Assembly: GCA_024401515.1 (NCBI GenBank)
Contig: JAKSKY010000012.1
Span: 1 to 38,497, forward strand
Source: Paludibacteraceae bacterium
GTDB taxonomy: Bacteria; Bacteroidota; Bacteroidia; Bacteroidales; Paludibacteraceae
DNA: 38,497 nucleotides
Direction: 5' to 3'
Part shown: positions 23,045 to 31,556 of the stretch, one piece after another
Position numbering within the stretch: the stretch's first letter is position 1
Layout: the number at the start of each line of letters is the position of its first letter
The notes under the pieces: generated by a model
Told to the model about the DNA's origin: nothing
Seen by the model: only the letters and a program-made list of their open reading frames with translations
The model's database searches: none
Translations under genes and position numbers: made by a program

Positions 23045-25177
23045 ATGGAAAACGAAGAGAAGGTATATGGTTACGTGAAGGCGATCGCCGATGAACAATT
23101 CGCCAAGAACGAGAAGATTTCCCGTGCGGATGTCGCTTTTATACTGAAAGATAAATATGGCGTGGCTTGTGTGGATGGCGCAGCGTTAAGTGGTTGCATC
23201 TATCGTGCCTATGTGCAATTGGACCGCCCTGCATCCATCGCCCAATCTATCATGACGAATAGCGGAGATAAGAGTGTGGTGGAGCAATATGAGCTGAACG
23301 CCCGTTTGGATGGTGGCGACTTGGATAAGGCGTTTGTGGTGGTCGATAAAGATCTTTCTGATGCCCAAAAAATGATTGTTGAGACCAAACGACAAATCGC
23401 GGATGTCCTACAATTGGATTTGGCTCAGAGTACCGCTTCCCTTCAAAAATGGCTGCAGGGTACCAAGGGAATCGATGAGGTAAAGAGCAAGAGTGCCGCC
23501 CTCATGCAGAATTACGGCAATATGGTTGATTGCTATAAAACGGCGGAGGAGGGTGTTCGAAATGACATTCATGATTTTGTGGAGTTGCGCGGTGAGGTCA
23601 ATAACCGTTTCATGAAATATGCCAATGCCTTGGTTGATGTTTTCGGAGATGCTATAAAAGTTGTGGCCCCGAATCTTTTTGATTTCGATGACGTGAAGTA
23701 TCTGGATGCCGCGTCTATGCAGAAGAGCGCTCAGTTGGAATATGATAAACTCAATGAGAACTGCACATTGCTTTTGGGCGAAATCGCGACGCATTATGAG
23801 TCTACGGTCAGCCAATTGCCCGTTTGGTTGAAGGCATCCAAATCGATGGGTTCCAAGGGTGGTTTGTATGGATCTTTGGTGGCGGGTGCGGTCTCTTATT
23901 TGAACCATTGGTTGAATGCGCAGGAGAAGACGGTCCAGATGAAAAAGGACTATGTCCAATTCGAGGAGAGCGTGAAGCGTGATCGACGACAGTTGGAGGG
24001 GGATCTGCTTCGTCTGACGACTATCCATAAGGTGATGAATGATTTATACATTCCACGTGCCGTCACATTCTCAAGGAGAAGCGATGAGGTGATGTCTGAC
24101 GATCTTTCGCAATTGCTGAATTCGCTCTATACAGGAGAGGTGGCCCCTTTGGTGGCGGAGCGCGATCGTTTGTTGGCCCGTTTCAGGGAATTGGAACGAA
24201 GCATTAACGACCATAACGAGAACCTAGTTATGTTTGATTCCCAAATCGTCAACTTGAAGGGGCTGATTGAATCCCAGAAGGCGAATTACGAGGAGGCGGA
24301 GAGTCGTAAGCCTGCGGAACCTGGCTTGCTGAAACGATTCTTTACGTTAGGTGTGGCGCAACGAAATTACGGCAGACGTTTGCTGGAGTGGGATGAACAG
24401 AATGGTGAATTGGTCTCCGCCTATGAGGATGCCGTGATGGATTTGGATGAGGGAATGGAGGATAGAGAGAATCATTCCGTTCAGTTGGAGGCTGATAAGC
24501 GGGAATATGAGGCTTGCAAGGCGAAGTTGGCGGAATTGAATCGTGAAATAGCCGCTAAGATCAGTTGTTCTCCTCAGCAGAAGGCTGAAGCTTTGAAACA
24601 TTTAAGAAATATTTTGACCTTGTTGCAAGCGGGAAAAACGATTGTGGAGTCGAAACTGGACGATTCGCTTTTGGATGTAGTCGTTCCTACTCGATTGGAA
24701 GAGGTAGTTCCTCTATCTACGGATGTGGAACAGCGGTTGCATGGTTTCGTGAGTGATGTGTGTTCGGATATCAAGGGCAGTGGTGGAACTGTTTCTGCTA
24801 TGGTTCTCCGTGCTTTCGGTTTGTCGGATGGAGACGTCTCTCCTGATTTGTCCCTTTCCTCCGCATTGGCTGTCGATAAGGCTTCTGAGTTGTTGAAGAA
24901 TTGGAGCTATCTGCAGAGCGATAAGATGAAGGCGCAGTTGAATGATGTGGTTTATAACCGGGAAATGGATAAGATGAAGCGGGAGTTCCAAACTGTCATG
25001 GCTGAATTGAATGAACAGGGTGCCTCTCTGATGGAGGTGATGAAAAGGGTGAATACAGCTGTGGAAAAAGATGATTTACGTCGTGCTTTGTCTGATTTGG
25101 CGGGTGGCTCCGCTTGTGAGTTGACAGAGCAGGATTTTGATGATATTTTAGCGGGAAAGAAAAAATTAGAGATATAA
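23045..25177 (+). CDS. Large coiled-coil protein of unknown function
   Basis: About 710 aa, with no signal peptide, and not a family I recognise. Residues about 1-50 (MENEEKVYGYVKAIADEQFAK, numbered from 23045) could be a small helical domain. Long charged helices follow. In the middle is a glycine-rich hydrophobic segment (GLYGSLVAGAVSYL, about 271-284), then extended coiled coils (about 295-350 and 375-530) and a mixed C-terminal domain. No ATPase, nuclease or GTPase motif is seen. The layout of two helical arms around a short hydrophobic hairpin recalls membrane-inserting helical proteins, but that is only a resemblance. The gene is followed after 5 bases by a DUF4112-like membrane protein, so the two probably work together. 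An upstream ATG at 23018 would add nine residues. Confidence 0.75.
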   Translation: MENEEKVYGYVKAIADEQFAKNEKISRADVAFILKDKYGVACVDGAALSGCIYRAYVQLDRPASIAQSIMTNSGDKSVVEQYELNARLDGGDLDKAFVVVDKDLSDAQKMIVETKRQIADVLQLDLAQSTASLQKWLQGTKGIDEVKSKSAALMQNYGNMVDCYKTAEEGVRNDIHDFVELRGEVNNRFMKYANALVDVFGDAIKVVAPNLFDFDDVKYLDAASMQKSAQLEYDKLNENCTLLLGEIATHYESTVSQLPVWLKASKSMGSKGGLYGSLVAGAVSYLNHWLNAQEKTVQMKKDYVQFEESVKRDRRQLEGDLLRLTTIHKVMNDLYIPRAVTFSRRSDEVMSDDLSQLLNSLYTGEVAPLVAERDRLLARFRELERSINDHNENLVMFDSQIVNLKGLIESQKANYEEAESRKPAEPGLLKRFFTLGVAQRNYGRRLLEWDEQNGELVSAYEDAVMDLDEGMEDRENHSVQLEADKREYEACKAKLAELNREIAAKISCSPQQKAEALKHLRNILTLLQAGKTIVESKLDDSLLDVVVPTRLEEVVPLSTDVEQRLHGFVSDVCSDIKGSGGTVSAMVLRAFGLSDGDVSPDLSLSSALAVDKASELLKNWSYLQSDKMKAQLNDVVYNREMDKMKREFQTVMAELNEQGASLMEVMKRVNTAVEKDDLRRALSDLAGGSACELTEQDFDDILAGKKKLEI

Positions 25178-25182
25178 ATAAT

Positions 25183-25719
25183 ATGTCCAATTTACGAAGA
25201 GAACGTACAAAAGAGAAACTCGGATTTGATACCGAAAAGGATATCAAGAGAAAAGAGAAGGCTAAGAAGCGTGCCATTGATGAGCGCGGGAAGCAGGCGT
25301 TGCGTCGGTCACGAATCGAGTCCCATGCGCTCTATCGTACGCTTGTCAAGGGTGCGTTGGGTTTTGATGTGGTGGATGCGTTGTTAGGTTTCCTGGAGGT
25401 GGGTGGGGATTTCTTGTCTGCTTTGTCAGGTTTGGCTTATCTCTATTTGAGTGCCTTTGTGGTGCGCTCCTTTCGGTTGTCGGTAGCGGTCTTTAGCGTA
25501 GTGGTTGTCGATTTGCTCTTGGGATTGGTTCCTGTGGCGGGTACGGTGGTGGATGTGCTCTTCTGTGGTAATTATATCAATCGGTCGATGATCAAGGGCG
25601 TTGTGGAAGGGGATGGGAAGACGATCTCCCGGGTGAACAAGGTTGCCGTTTGGGGACTTTTGGTAGCTGCGGCTTTGGGGTATATTGTCTACCTGATTGT
25701 GGAGAATATCAGGCGGTGA
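25183..25719 (+). CDS. DUF4112-like membrane protein
   Basis: A 178-aa protein with a very basic N-terminal 50 residues (RRERTKEKLGF..KRKEKAKKR), then about three to four hydrophobic helices. The segment LLLGLVPVAGTVVDVLFCGNYINRSM (trimmed core LGLVPVAGTVVDV) is the recognisable feature of DUF4112, whose function is unknown. A last helix (about 153-173) ends in a short charged tail. The basic N-terminus would face the cytoplasm and could bind the acidic coiled-coil partner encoded just upstream. I assign the family from pattern only. Confidence 0.75.
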   Translation: MSNLRRERTKEKLGFDTEKDIKRKEKAKKRAIDERGKQALRRSRIESHALYRTLVKGALGFDVVDALLGFLEVGGDFLSALSGLAYLYLSAFVVRSFRLSVAVFSVVVVDLLLGLVPVAGTVVDVLFCGNYINRSMIKGVVEGDGKTISRVNKVAVWGLLVAAALGYIVYLIVENIRR

Positions 25720-25806
25720 ATGTGTTGTTGTTGAAATTATCACCAAGGAGCTTCCTTTGGTTATTAAATTCCTTCTTTTGGATGAACAATTAGACGCTAA
25801 AATTAC

Positions 25807-25814
25807 TATCTTTG
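25807..25814 (+). promoter_or_regulatory. Candidate -7 box for ilvE
   Basis: TATCTTTG, 39 bases before the ATG. The nearest TTTG upstream (25777-25780) is 26 bases away, longer than usual, so the -33 element is uncertain. An imperfect hairpin (25742-25761) just after the DUF4112 gene may end the previous transcript. Confidence 0.5.
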
Positions 25815-25853
25815 AAAGATTTTTGAAGAAGAATAATAATAAGAGTATAAATT

Positions 25854-26879
25854 ATGTCAGATTTGAATTTGGATTGGGCGAATCTTAAGTTCGGTTATAT
25901 GAAGACCGATTACAATGTTCGCTGCTATTACAGAAACGGTGCATGGGGTGAGATTGAAATGTGCTCAGAGGAGACTATCAACCTTCACATGGCCGCTACT
26001 TGTCTTCACTATGGTCAAGAGGCTTTCGAGGGTTTGAAGGCTTATCGTTGCAAGGATGGTAAGATTCGTATCTTCCGTATGGAGGCTAATGCGGAGCGTA
26101 TGCAATCAACTTGCCGCGGTATCTTGATGCCGGAGCTTCCAACCGAGAAGTTCTGCGAGATGGTCAAGAGAGTAGTGAAGGCTAACGAGAGATTCTTGCC
26201 TCCTTACGAGAGTGGTGCTTCCCTTTATATCCGTCCGCTTTTGATCGGTACAGGTGCTCAAGTGGGTGTACACCCTGCTAACGAGTATCTTTTCATCATT
26301 TTCGTGACACCAGTAGGCCCTTACTTCAAGGGTGGTTTCGCCGCTAACCCATACGTGGTTATCCGTGAGTATGACCGTTCGGCTCCTCTCGGAACAGGTA
26401 TCTACAAGGTGGGTGGTAACTATGCCGCAAGCCTTTTGGCTAACAAGAAGGCCCACGATTTGGGTTACTCTTGCGAGTTCTATTTGGATGCAAAAGAGAA
26501 GAAGTATATCGATGAGGCTGGTGCCGCAAATTTCTTCGGTATCAAGAACAATACCTACATCACTCCAAAATCATCATCCATCCTTCCTTCCATCACCAAC
26601 CGTAGCTTGATGCAGTTGGCTGAGGATCTAGGTTTGAAGGTGGAGCGCCGTCAAATTCCTATCGAGGAGTTGGAGACAATGGAGGAGGCTGGTGCATGTG
26701 GTACGGCAGCCGTAATCAGCCCGATCGAGCGCATCGACGACTTGGAGATGAACAAGTCTTATGTGATCGCTAAGGATGGTAAGCCAGGCCCAATCAGCAA
26801 GAAGTTGTATGAGAAGCTCCGTGGCATCCAATATGGCGAGGAACCAGATGTTCATAACTGGGTGACTGTAATGGACTAA
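25854..26879 (+). CDS. ilvE: Branched-chain amino acid aminotransferase
   Basis: A 341-aa fold-type IV PLP enzyme; interconverts leucine, isoleucine and valine with their 2-oxo acids using glutamate/2-oxoglutarate. Catalytic Lys185 lies in GTGIYKVGGNYA. The signature FYLDAKEKKYIDEAGAANFFGIK and the later EEAGACGTAAVISPI match the IlvE class II form of about 340 residues. It stands alone, not in an ilv/leu operon. Branched-chain keto acids also feed iso-branched fatty acids used in Bacteroidales sphingolipids. A link to the spt region is possible but not shown. Confidence 0.95.
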   Translation: MSDLNLDWANLKFGYMKTDYNVRCYYRNGAWGEIEMCSEETINLHMAATCLHYGQEAFEGLKAYRCKDGKIRIFRMEANAERMQSTCRGILMPELPTEKFCEMVKRVVKANERFLPPYESGASLYIRPLLIGTGAQVGVHPANEYLFIIFVTPVGPYFKGGFAANPYVVIREYDRSAPLGTGIYKVGGNYAASLLANKKAHDLGYSCEFYLDAKEKKYIDEAGAANFFGIKNNTYITPKSSSILPSITNRSLMQLAEDLGLKVERRQIPIEELETMEEAGACGTAAVISPIERIDDLEMNKSYVIAKDGKPGPISKKLYEKLRGIQYGEEPDVHNWVTVMD

Positions 26880-26935
26880 CCTCGACGTGTAGTATGTCAT
26901 AAAAACTTATACGTCCTCTGTGGACGATAGACCAG

Positions 26936-26968
26936 CCCCGTATGTCATAGGATGTACGGGGTTGTTTG
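26936..26968 (+). terminator. Possible terminator of ilvE
   Basis: CCCCGTA (26936-26942) pairs with TACGGGG (26955-26961) around a 12-base loop, followed by the mixed T/G run TTGTTTG. The end overlaps the next promoter. Confidence 0.5.
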
Positions 26969-26991
26969 TATGAGGAGATTTCCTATCTTTG
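26962..26991 (+). promoter_or_regulatory. Promoter of the SGNH hydrolase gene
   Basis: TTG (26962-26964), 19 bases, TATCTTTG (26984-26991), with the ATG 48 bases further on. Confidence 0.65.
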
Positions 26992-27038
26992 TTACATTGT
27001 ATTAGATGAAAACATAAAACACTATTAAGCGTAAAACT

Positions 27039-28379
27039 ATGATGAAAAAAGAATTGATTACAATGTGCTTTGCCGCACTGTCGAGCGTCTCGGCATTGGG
27101 TGCCATTACCCCCAATCCATTATTGAGCCGAGGTCTCCCCGCCTATACCAGTGAAGGGGTAAATTCCTATATCACGGATGGTGATCTGACCAATTGGAAA
27201 CAGTGTACCGCCAAGGAGATTGCTTTTGAAGTGGGAGAGGGGCCTTCCCGTCTCTTCCTGACGTGGGAATCCTATGGTGATTGCGCTTGGGCGACTGACT
27301 TCACCGCCAATTGCAGCCATAGCGGAACGCCTTATCGCAATTTCAAAGTGTATGCCTCTGCCAATTCTACGGATGGTACGGATGGTGATTGGATCTTGTC
27401 TGCGGAGGTGAAGGACAATGTAGTGATGTCCAGAGGAATATTTGTCCCTTTCGAGGGAATGTCATGGCTGCGTTTGGTGAGTGAAGAGGAGGTGGGTCAA
27501 CTGCTTGAGGTGGAGATTTTTGATGCCTCGGTTGCCGCCGACGATACTTGGTTCTTTATGGGCACCAGTATCAGTCAAATGGGTCTTAAACAACAGGATA
27601 CCGACTCCACCACCGCGGATATCATCCATGCACGTTTCCCTGCTTATACCCCTGCCATGTTGCGAGGTGGCATAGGTTGTATCAATAGTACGGAGGTGGT
27701 TAACCATTTGGATGATTATCTTCGCTATGCGGGCAATGTGAAATATTGGGCCATCGAGATGGGCACCAATGATGCGTGGGGTGGCGGTGATTGGAATGTG
27801 GAGAATTTTCGGAAGAATATGCAGACCATCATCGATGCCGCAAAGGAACATGGCATAGAGCCTATTCTAGCACGCATTATCGCCACCAACGAACAAGTGG
27901 CTGGTTGGCAAGTCAATCCGAAGTTTTTGGATGTGATCGATGAGTTGACCGAACAGAACCATTTGCATCCGGGCCCGGATTTCTTCACCTACTTTTTGAA
28001 CCATCCTGAACAATTGGCTTCGGACGGAGTCCATCCCAATGGACAAACATTAGGAGGCCAGGCCATGCATCATCTTTGGGCGGAGGCGTTGGCACCGATC
28101 TATGCGGAGAGCATTGCGCAGGAGAGTGGTTGGGTTGGTTCAGAGGAGATGCGGCCCGTGTCACCCATCCTTTCTGTGGAAGGATCAGAGATTAAACTTT
28201 CCCAATTGCCTGCGGATGTTAAGGTGGAGCTTTTTGATCCGTCGGGTGTCGTCGTGGAACGGTTCTCGGTCTCCCGTGCGGAACAAGTTGTGCTTCCCTC
28301 CCGGCTGCCGGCTGGTCTTTATGTGCTTTTGGCGAAGTGGGAAGAGGGTATGATTTCCCGACAGGTGATTATTCGGTAA
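27039..28379 (+). CDS. Secreted SGNH/GDSL hydrolase with T9SS-type C-terminus
   Basis: A 446-aa exported esterase-like protein. A signal peptide (about 1-22, ending ALGA) is followed by a beta-rich domain (about 25-165) that may bind carbohydrate. Then comes an SGNH hydrolase domain: block I GTSIS with nucleophile Ser177 (Thr replaces the usual Asp before it), GTND at 242-245, and DGVHP with Asp329 and His332. The catalytic triad therefore appears complete. The last 75 residues (PADVKVELFDPSGVVVERF, then LPAGLYVLLAKW) form a short type A-like T9SS sorting domain. The domain order resembles carbohydrate esterases that deacetylate plant or host glycans, but the substrate cannot be read from the sequence. 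Confidence 0.85.
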   Translation: MMKKELITMCFAALSSVSALGAITPNPLLSRGLPAYTSEGVNSYITDGDLTNWKQCTAKEIAFEVGEGPSRLFLTWESYGDCAWATDFTANCSHSGTPYRNFKVYASANSTDGTDGDWILSAEVKDNVVMSRGIFVPFEGMSWLRLVSEEEVGQLLEVEIFDASVAADDTWFFMGTSISQMGLKQQDTDSTTADIIHARFPAYTPAMLRGGIGCINSTEVVNHLDDYLRYAGNVKYWAIEMGTNDAWGGGDWNVENFRKNMQTIIDAAKEHGIEPILARIIATNEQVAGWQVNPKFLDVIDELTEQNHLHPGPDFFTYFLNHPEQLASDGVHPNGQTLGGQAMHHLWAEALAPIYAESIAQESGWVGSEEMRPVSPILSVEGSEIKLSQLPADVKVELFDPSGVVVERFSVSRAEQVVLPSRLPAGLYVLLAKWEEGMISRQVIIR

Positions 28380-28405
28380 TTGGGGAAGAACACTCTTGTT
28401 TAAAC

Positions 28406-28443
28406 AAAAAGCGTCAGAATCGGTCGATTCTGACGCTTTTTTT
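28406..28443. terminator. Bidirectional terminator between converging genes
   Basis: A perfect 16-base inverted repeat (28406-28421 with 28426-28441) around the loop GGTC, with A-tract before and T-tract after. It serves the SGNH hydrolase gene on the plus strand and the topA operon on the minus strand. Confidence 0.93.
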
Positions 28444-28459
28444 GTTGATATGCGGTGCT

Positions 28460-28912
28460 TTATAGATCTCCAGACCATCCATGACCGAGGTCCCAGTGGA
28501 TGTCGTAAACGAATTCGAAATAGGGAAGTGCGAATTCTTTTTCTATCATCTCCGAAAGTTCTGATTCGATAGGCTTAGCCCATTGTCCGACGAAAACGAT
28601 GAATTTGTTGATGTTCCAAGCCACTCGACCTCGTGGAATTTGGGTGTAATCCCCTACAAATTTAGAAACCTCGCCCGTGGCTTGTGTCCGAAAATACTCT
28701 TTTGCCCAAACTTGGCGGTGAAGTTGAGGATAGTTGATGAATGGCAATCCTTTTTCCGCCGCATCTTCCACTTGTTTAGGCGTGAGCTCTTGTTTCCGTA
28801 CGCCGAAAAATGCCTTGTCAGACGGGTCGTACCAAAAGATACCAACCTGCGGCATTGGCTCGTCGAAGGAACGCATGTCATCCATTTGTTGCTGAAGCTC
28901 GTCTTCTGACAT
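28460..28912 (-). CDS. Conserved hypothetical protein downstream of topA
   Basis: A 150-aa soluble acidic protein, no signal peptide or membrane segment, not recognised. It has an early PQVGIFWYDPSDKAFFGVRK segment and a late ending rich in aromatic and acidic residues (FVYDIHWDLGHGWSGDL). It also has an RGRVAWN motif mid-protein. It lies 33 bases after the topA stop on the same strand and shares its terminator, so it is probably co-transcribed. The strong, low-complexity-free sequence and clean terminator argue that it is a real gene. Confidence 0.75.
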   Translation of the reverse strand: MSEDELQQQMDDMRSFDEPMPQVGIFWYDPSDKAFFGVRKQELTPKQVEDAAEKGLPFINYPQLHRQVWAKEYFRTQATGEVSKFVGDYTQIPRGRVAWNINKFIVFVGQWAKPIESELSEMIEKEFALPYFEFVYDIHWDLGHGWSGDL

Positions 28913-28945
28913 AAACTATAGAATCGTTTGCTGTGATTGACTTAA

Positions 28946-31384
28946 TTAAGCTTTCTTCGCCTTCTTCGCCGTACTTGCCTTTGCGGTAGAACTCTTGGCC
29001 TTGGTGGTCGAGCTCTTCGCTTTGGTGGTACTCTTCTTGGTGGTTGAACCCTCGCTTTCGGTTGAGGCTGTCTTGGCTCTTCTTGCAGGCTTTTTCTCTC
29101 CCTGCTCTTCGATGAGTTTCTTGCACTCCTCTACGGTGAGCTCAGCGGGTACCGCTGTCTTTGGTATCTTGTAGTTGACACCGTTGTAGGCGATGTATGG
29201 ACCGAATCGGCCATTGCAGATTTCGATGCCTTCCGCTTCGAATACCTTGATGAATTTATTACGTTCTTGCTCGCGCTTCTCCTCGATCAGTTCGATGGCC
29301 CGCTCTGGAGAGATCTCCATAGGGTCGTCCGTCTTCTTCAAAGAGAAATATTTGCCGTCATGTTTTACGTATGCGCCAAATCGGCCTACGCCTACACTCA
29401 TCATCTTAGATTCGTATTCGCCCAAATCGCGAGGCAACTTGAAGAGCTCCATCGCCTCTTCCAAAGTGATGGTCTCTATGGATTGGTTCTTCCTAAGGGA
29501 AGCGAAACGAGGCTTCTCCTCGTCCTCCGCGGTGCCGACTTGGACCACTGGACCAAAACGGCCAATCTTAGCGGAAACAGGTTTGCCAGAGACTGGGTCT
29601 GTTCCAAGAATGCGTTCTCCGACCTTGCGCTCGGACATTTTGCTGGAATCCTCTACCATCGGATGGAAGTGCTTGTAGAAGGTATCTATCGTGGATGTCC
29701 ATTCCGCATTTCCCTCCGCCACATCATCGAATTCCTTTTCCACATTTGCGGTGAAGTTGTACTCCATGATGTCGGGGAAGTATTCGATCAAGAAATCGTT
29801 CACCACGATACCTGTATCGGTAGGAAAGAGTTTAGAACGTTCAGTTCCGTAAACCTCAGTCTCGGTTTTTTCTATGATCTTGTTGTTTTGGAGTGCGATG
29901 GTCTCGTAGTTTCTGGTGGTTCCTTCCTTGTCGCCACGCTCCACGTAACCTCTGTTTTGAATGGTTGAGATGGTTGGCGCATAGGTGGATGGACGACCGA
30001 TGCCTAGCTCCTCAAGCTTGTGGACAAGGCTTGCCTCGGTGTATCTAGGAGGACGTTGTGTGAAACGCTCCACCGCTTTGGCTGATTGACATTCCAACTT
30101 TGTGCCCACGTTCAAATTAGGAAGCAACCCTGCCTCCTCTTGATCGTTGTCCTCGTCGGAAGATTCCATGTAAACCTTCAAGAAACCGTCGAATTTCAAT
30201 ACTTCGCCTTCAGACATGAAGTGCATTTTTTCGCCTGAAATATCTACGGTTACGATTGTTCTCTCCAATTCAGCGTCCGCCATTTGAGAGGCGATGGTGC
30301 GCTTCCAGATGAGTTCGTACAAGCGTTTCTCTTGTGCCGTGCCCTCAATGGTGTGGTTGCTGATATAGGTTGGACGAATGGCCTCGTGCGCCTCTTGGGC
30401 GCCCTTGGACTTCGTTTGGTATTGTCTGATCTTTACGTACTCTTCGCCCGCCATGTTTTGGATCTCCTCCTTGGCTGTGTTCAACGCAAGGCTGGAGAGG
30501 TTGACGGAGTCGGTACGCATATAGGTGATCTTTCCTGACTCGTAAAGACGTTGTGCCACCATCATGGTTTGCGATACGGAAAATCCTAGTTTTCTGGATG
30601 CCTCTTGTTGCAAGGTAGAGGTGGTGAATGGAGGCGCTGGGCTCTTCTTGGCTGGCTTCTTTTCGATGTTCTTGATGGTGAAGTTGGCGTTTTGACAACG
30701 CTTCAAGAAGGCTAAAGTCTCCTCTTTGGTCTTCAATCTCTCGGAAAGTTCGGCTTGCAATTGAGTCTCTTTGCCCTCTGCGTCCAATACGGTGAATACC
30801 GCTTGCACACGGAAGGAGGCTTCCGCCTCGAACTTTTGTATCTCACGCTCCCTGTCCACAATCAAACGTACGGTAACGGATTGCACACGTCCCGCTGAAA
30901 GGGATGGCTTCACTTTTCTCCATAGGATAGGGGATAGCTCGAAACCTACGATGCGGTCCAATACACGGCGCGCCTGCTGTGCGCAGACAAGGTTCTCGTC
31001 AATGTCTCTTGGATTCTCGATGGCCTTCAAAATCGCATCCTTGGTAATCTCGTGGAAAACGATTCTTCGGGTACTCTCTTTTTGCAAACCTAACACTTGG
31101 TAAAGGTGCCAAGCGATTGCCTCTCCCTCGCGGTCCTCATCGGATGCGAGCCAAACAATCTCAGATTCTTTCGCTTTTTTCTTCAACTCGGTTACCAAGG
31201 CCTTCTTGTCGGAAGGAATTTCGTAGTCGGGTTCGAAGTTATGTTCGATGTCTATGCCGATACCCTTCTTCTTCAAATCGCGTATGTGTCCGAAACTGGA
31301 TAGTACGGTGAAGTCCTTGCCTAAAAATTTCTCGATGGTTTTGGCTTTTGCGGGGGACTCGACAATAACTAAATTTTTCTGCAT
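28946..31384 (-). CDS. topA: DNA topoisomerase I (type IA) with basic C-terminal tail
   Basis: Relaxes negative supercoils through a transient 5'-phosphotyrosine. The 812-aa protein has a TOPRIM domain (IVESPAKAKTIEKFLG at the N-terminus, then ASDEDREGEAIAWH) and catalytic Tyr288 in ITYMRTDSVNLS. The central PPFTTSTLQQEASRKLGFS and the late repeated FGPY/FGAY segments (RFGPVV, RFGAYVK, RFGPYIAY) of the topoisomerase C-terminal repeats are also present. Four-cysteine zinc fingers, as in E. coli, are absent. The last 45 residues are a Lys/Ser/Thr/Ala tail (KKSTTKAKSSTTKAKSS) resembling histone H1-like tails and likely binding DNA non-specifically. The start ATG at 31384 follows a good -7 box. 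Confidence 0.97.
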   Translation of the reverse strand: MQKNLVIVESPAKAKTIEKFLGKDFTVLSSFGHIRDLKKKGIGIDIEHNFEPDYEIPSDKKALVTELKKKAKESEIVWLASDEDREGEAIAWHLYQVLGLQKESTRRIVFHEITKDAILKAIENPRDIDENLVCAQQARRVLDRIVGFELSPILWRKVKPSLSAGRVQSVTVRLIVDREREIQKFEAEASFRVQAVFTVLDAEGKETQLQAELSERLKTKEETLAFLKRCQNANFTIKNIEKKPAKKSPAPPFTTSTLQQEASRKLGFSVSQTMMVAQRLYESGKITYMRTDSVNLSSLALNTAKEEIQNMAGEEYVKIRQYQTKSKGAQEAHEAIRPTYISNHTIEGTAQEKRLYELIWKRTIASQMADAELERTIVTVDISGEKMHFMSEGEVLKFDGFLKVYMESSDEDNDQEEAGLLPNLNVGTKLECQSAKAVERFTQRPPRYTEASLVHKLEELGIGRPSTYAPTISTIQNRGYVERGDKEGTTRNYETIALQNNKIIEKTETEVYGTERSKLFPTDTGIVVNDFLIEYFPDIMEYNFTANVEKEFDDVAEGNAEWTSTIDTFYKHFHPMVEDSSKMSERKVGERILGTDPVSGKPVSAKIGRFGPVVQVGTAEDEEKPRFASLRKNQSIETITLEEAMELFKLPRDLGEYESKMMSVGVGRFGAYVKHDGKYFSLKKTDDPMEISPERAIELIEEKREQERNKFIKVFEAEGIEICNGRFGPYIAYNGVNYKIPKTAVPAELTVEECKKLIEEQGEKKPARRAKTASTESEGSTTKKSTTKAKSSTTKAKSSTAKASTAKKAKKA

Positions 31385-31413
31385 AATTATCTTTTGAATT
31401 TCGAAATCGGGGG

Positions 31414-31421
31414 CAAAGATA
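31414..31421 (-). promoter_or_regulatory. Candidate -7 promoter box of topA
   Basis: TATCTTTG on the minus strand, 29 bases before the topA start. As at the que operon, no TTTG stands at -33; the AT-rich TTAAG repeat occupies that space. Confidence 0.6.
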
Positions 31422-31423
31422 CA

Positions 31424-31471
31424 AATTAATTAAGAGTAAAGAGTTAAGATTTGAGAATTAAAATTTAAGAG
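31424..31471. repeat. AT-rich TTAAGA/GTTAAG intergenic repeat (second copy)
   Basis: Contains AATTAAGAG, GAGTTAAGA, GAGAATTAAAA and TTTAAGAG units like those at 6741-6771, again just upstream of a minus-strand TATCTTTG box. Confidence 0.5.
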
Positions 31472-31497
31472 ATGTGAACTGGTGTGGTGTGAAAATG

Positions 31498-31538
31498 GGG
31501 AGAGGGGAAGAAATGCAATTGATTTCTTCCCCTCTCCC
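31498..31538 (-). terminator. Terminator of the giant T9SS protein gene
   Basis: A perfect 17-base inverted repeat (31498-31514 with 31522-31538) around a 7-base loop, 18 bases after the stop. Only a short T-run (CATTTTC) follows on the minus strand, but the stem is very stable. Confidence 0.75.
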
Positions 31539-31556
31539 TATCCGTGTTATTGTACT

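Noticed and set aside
26892-26949. Repeated GTATGTCATA (26892-26901 and 26940-26949) and the CGTCC/GGACG hairpin after ilvE
   Set aside because: Short elements in a terminator region; no further copies noticed nearby, so chance or remnants of hairpins are adequate explanations.
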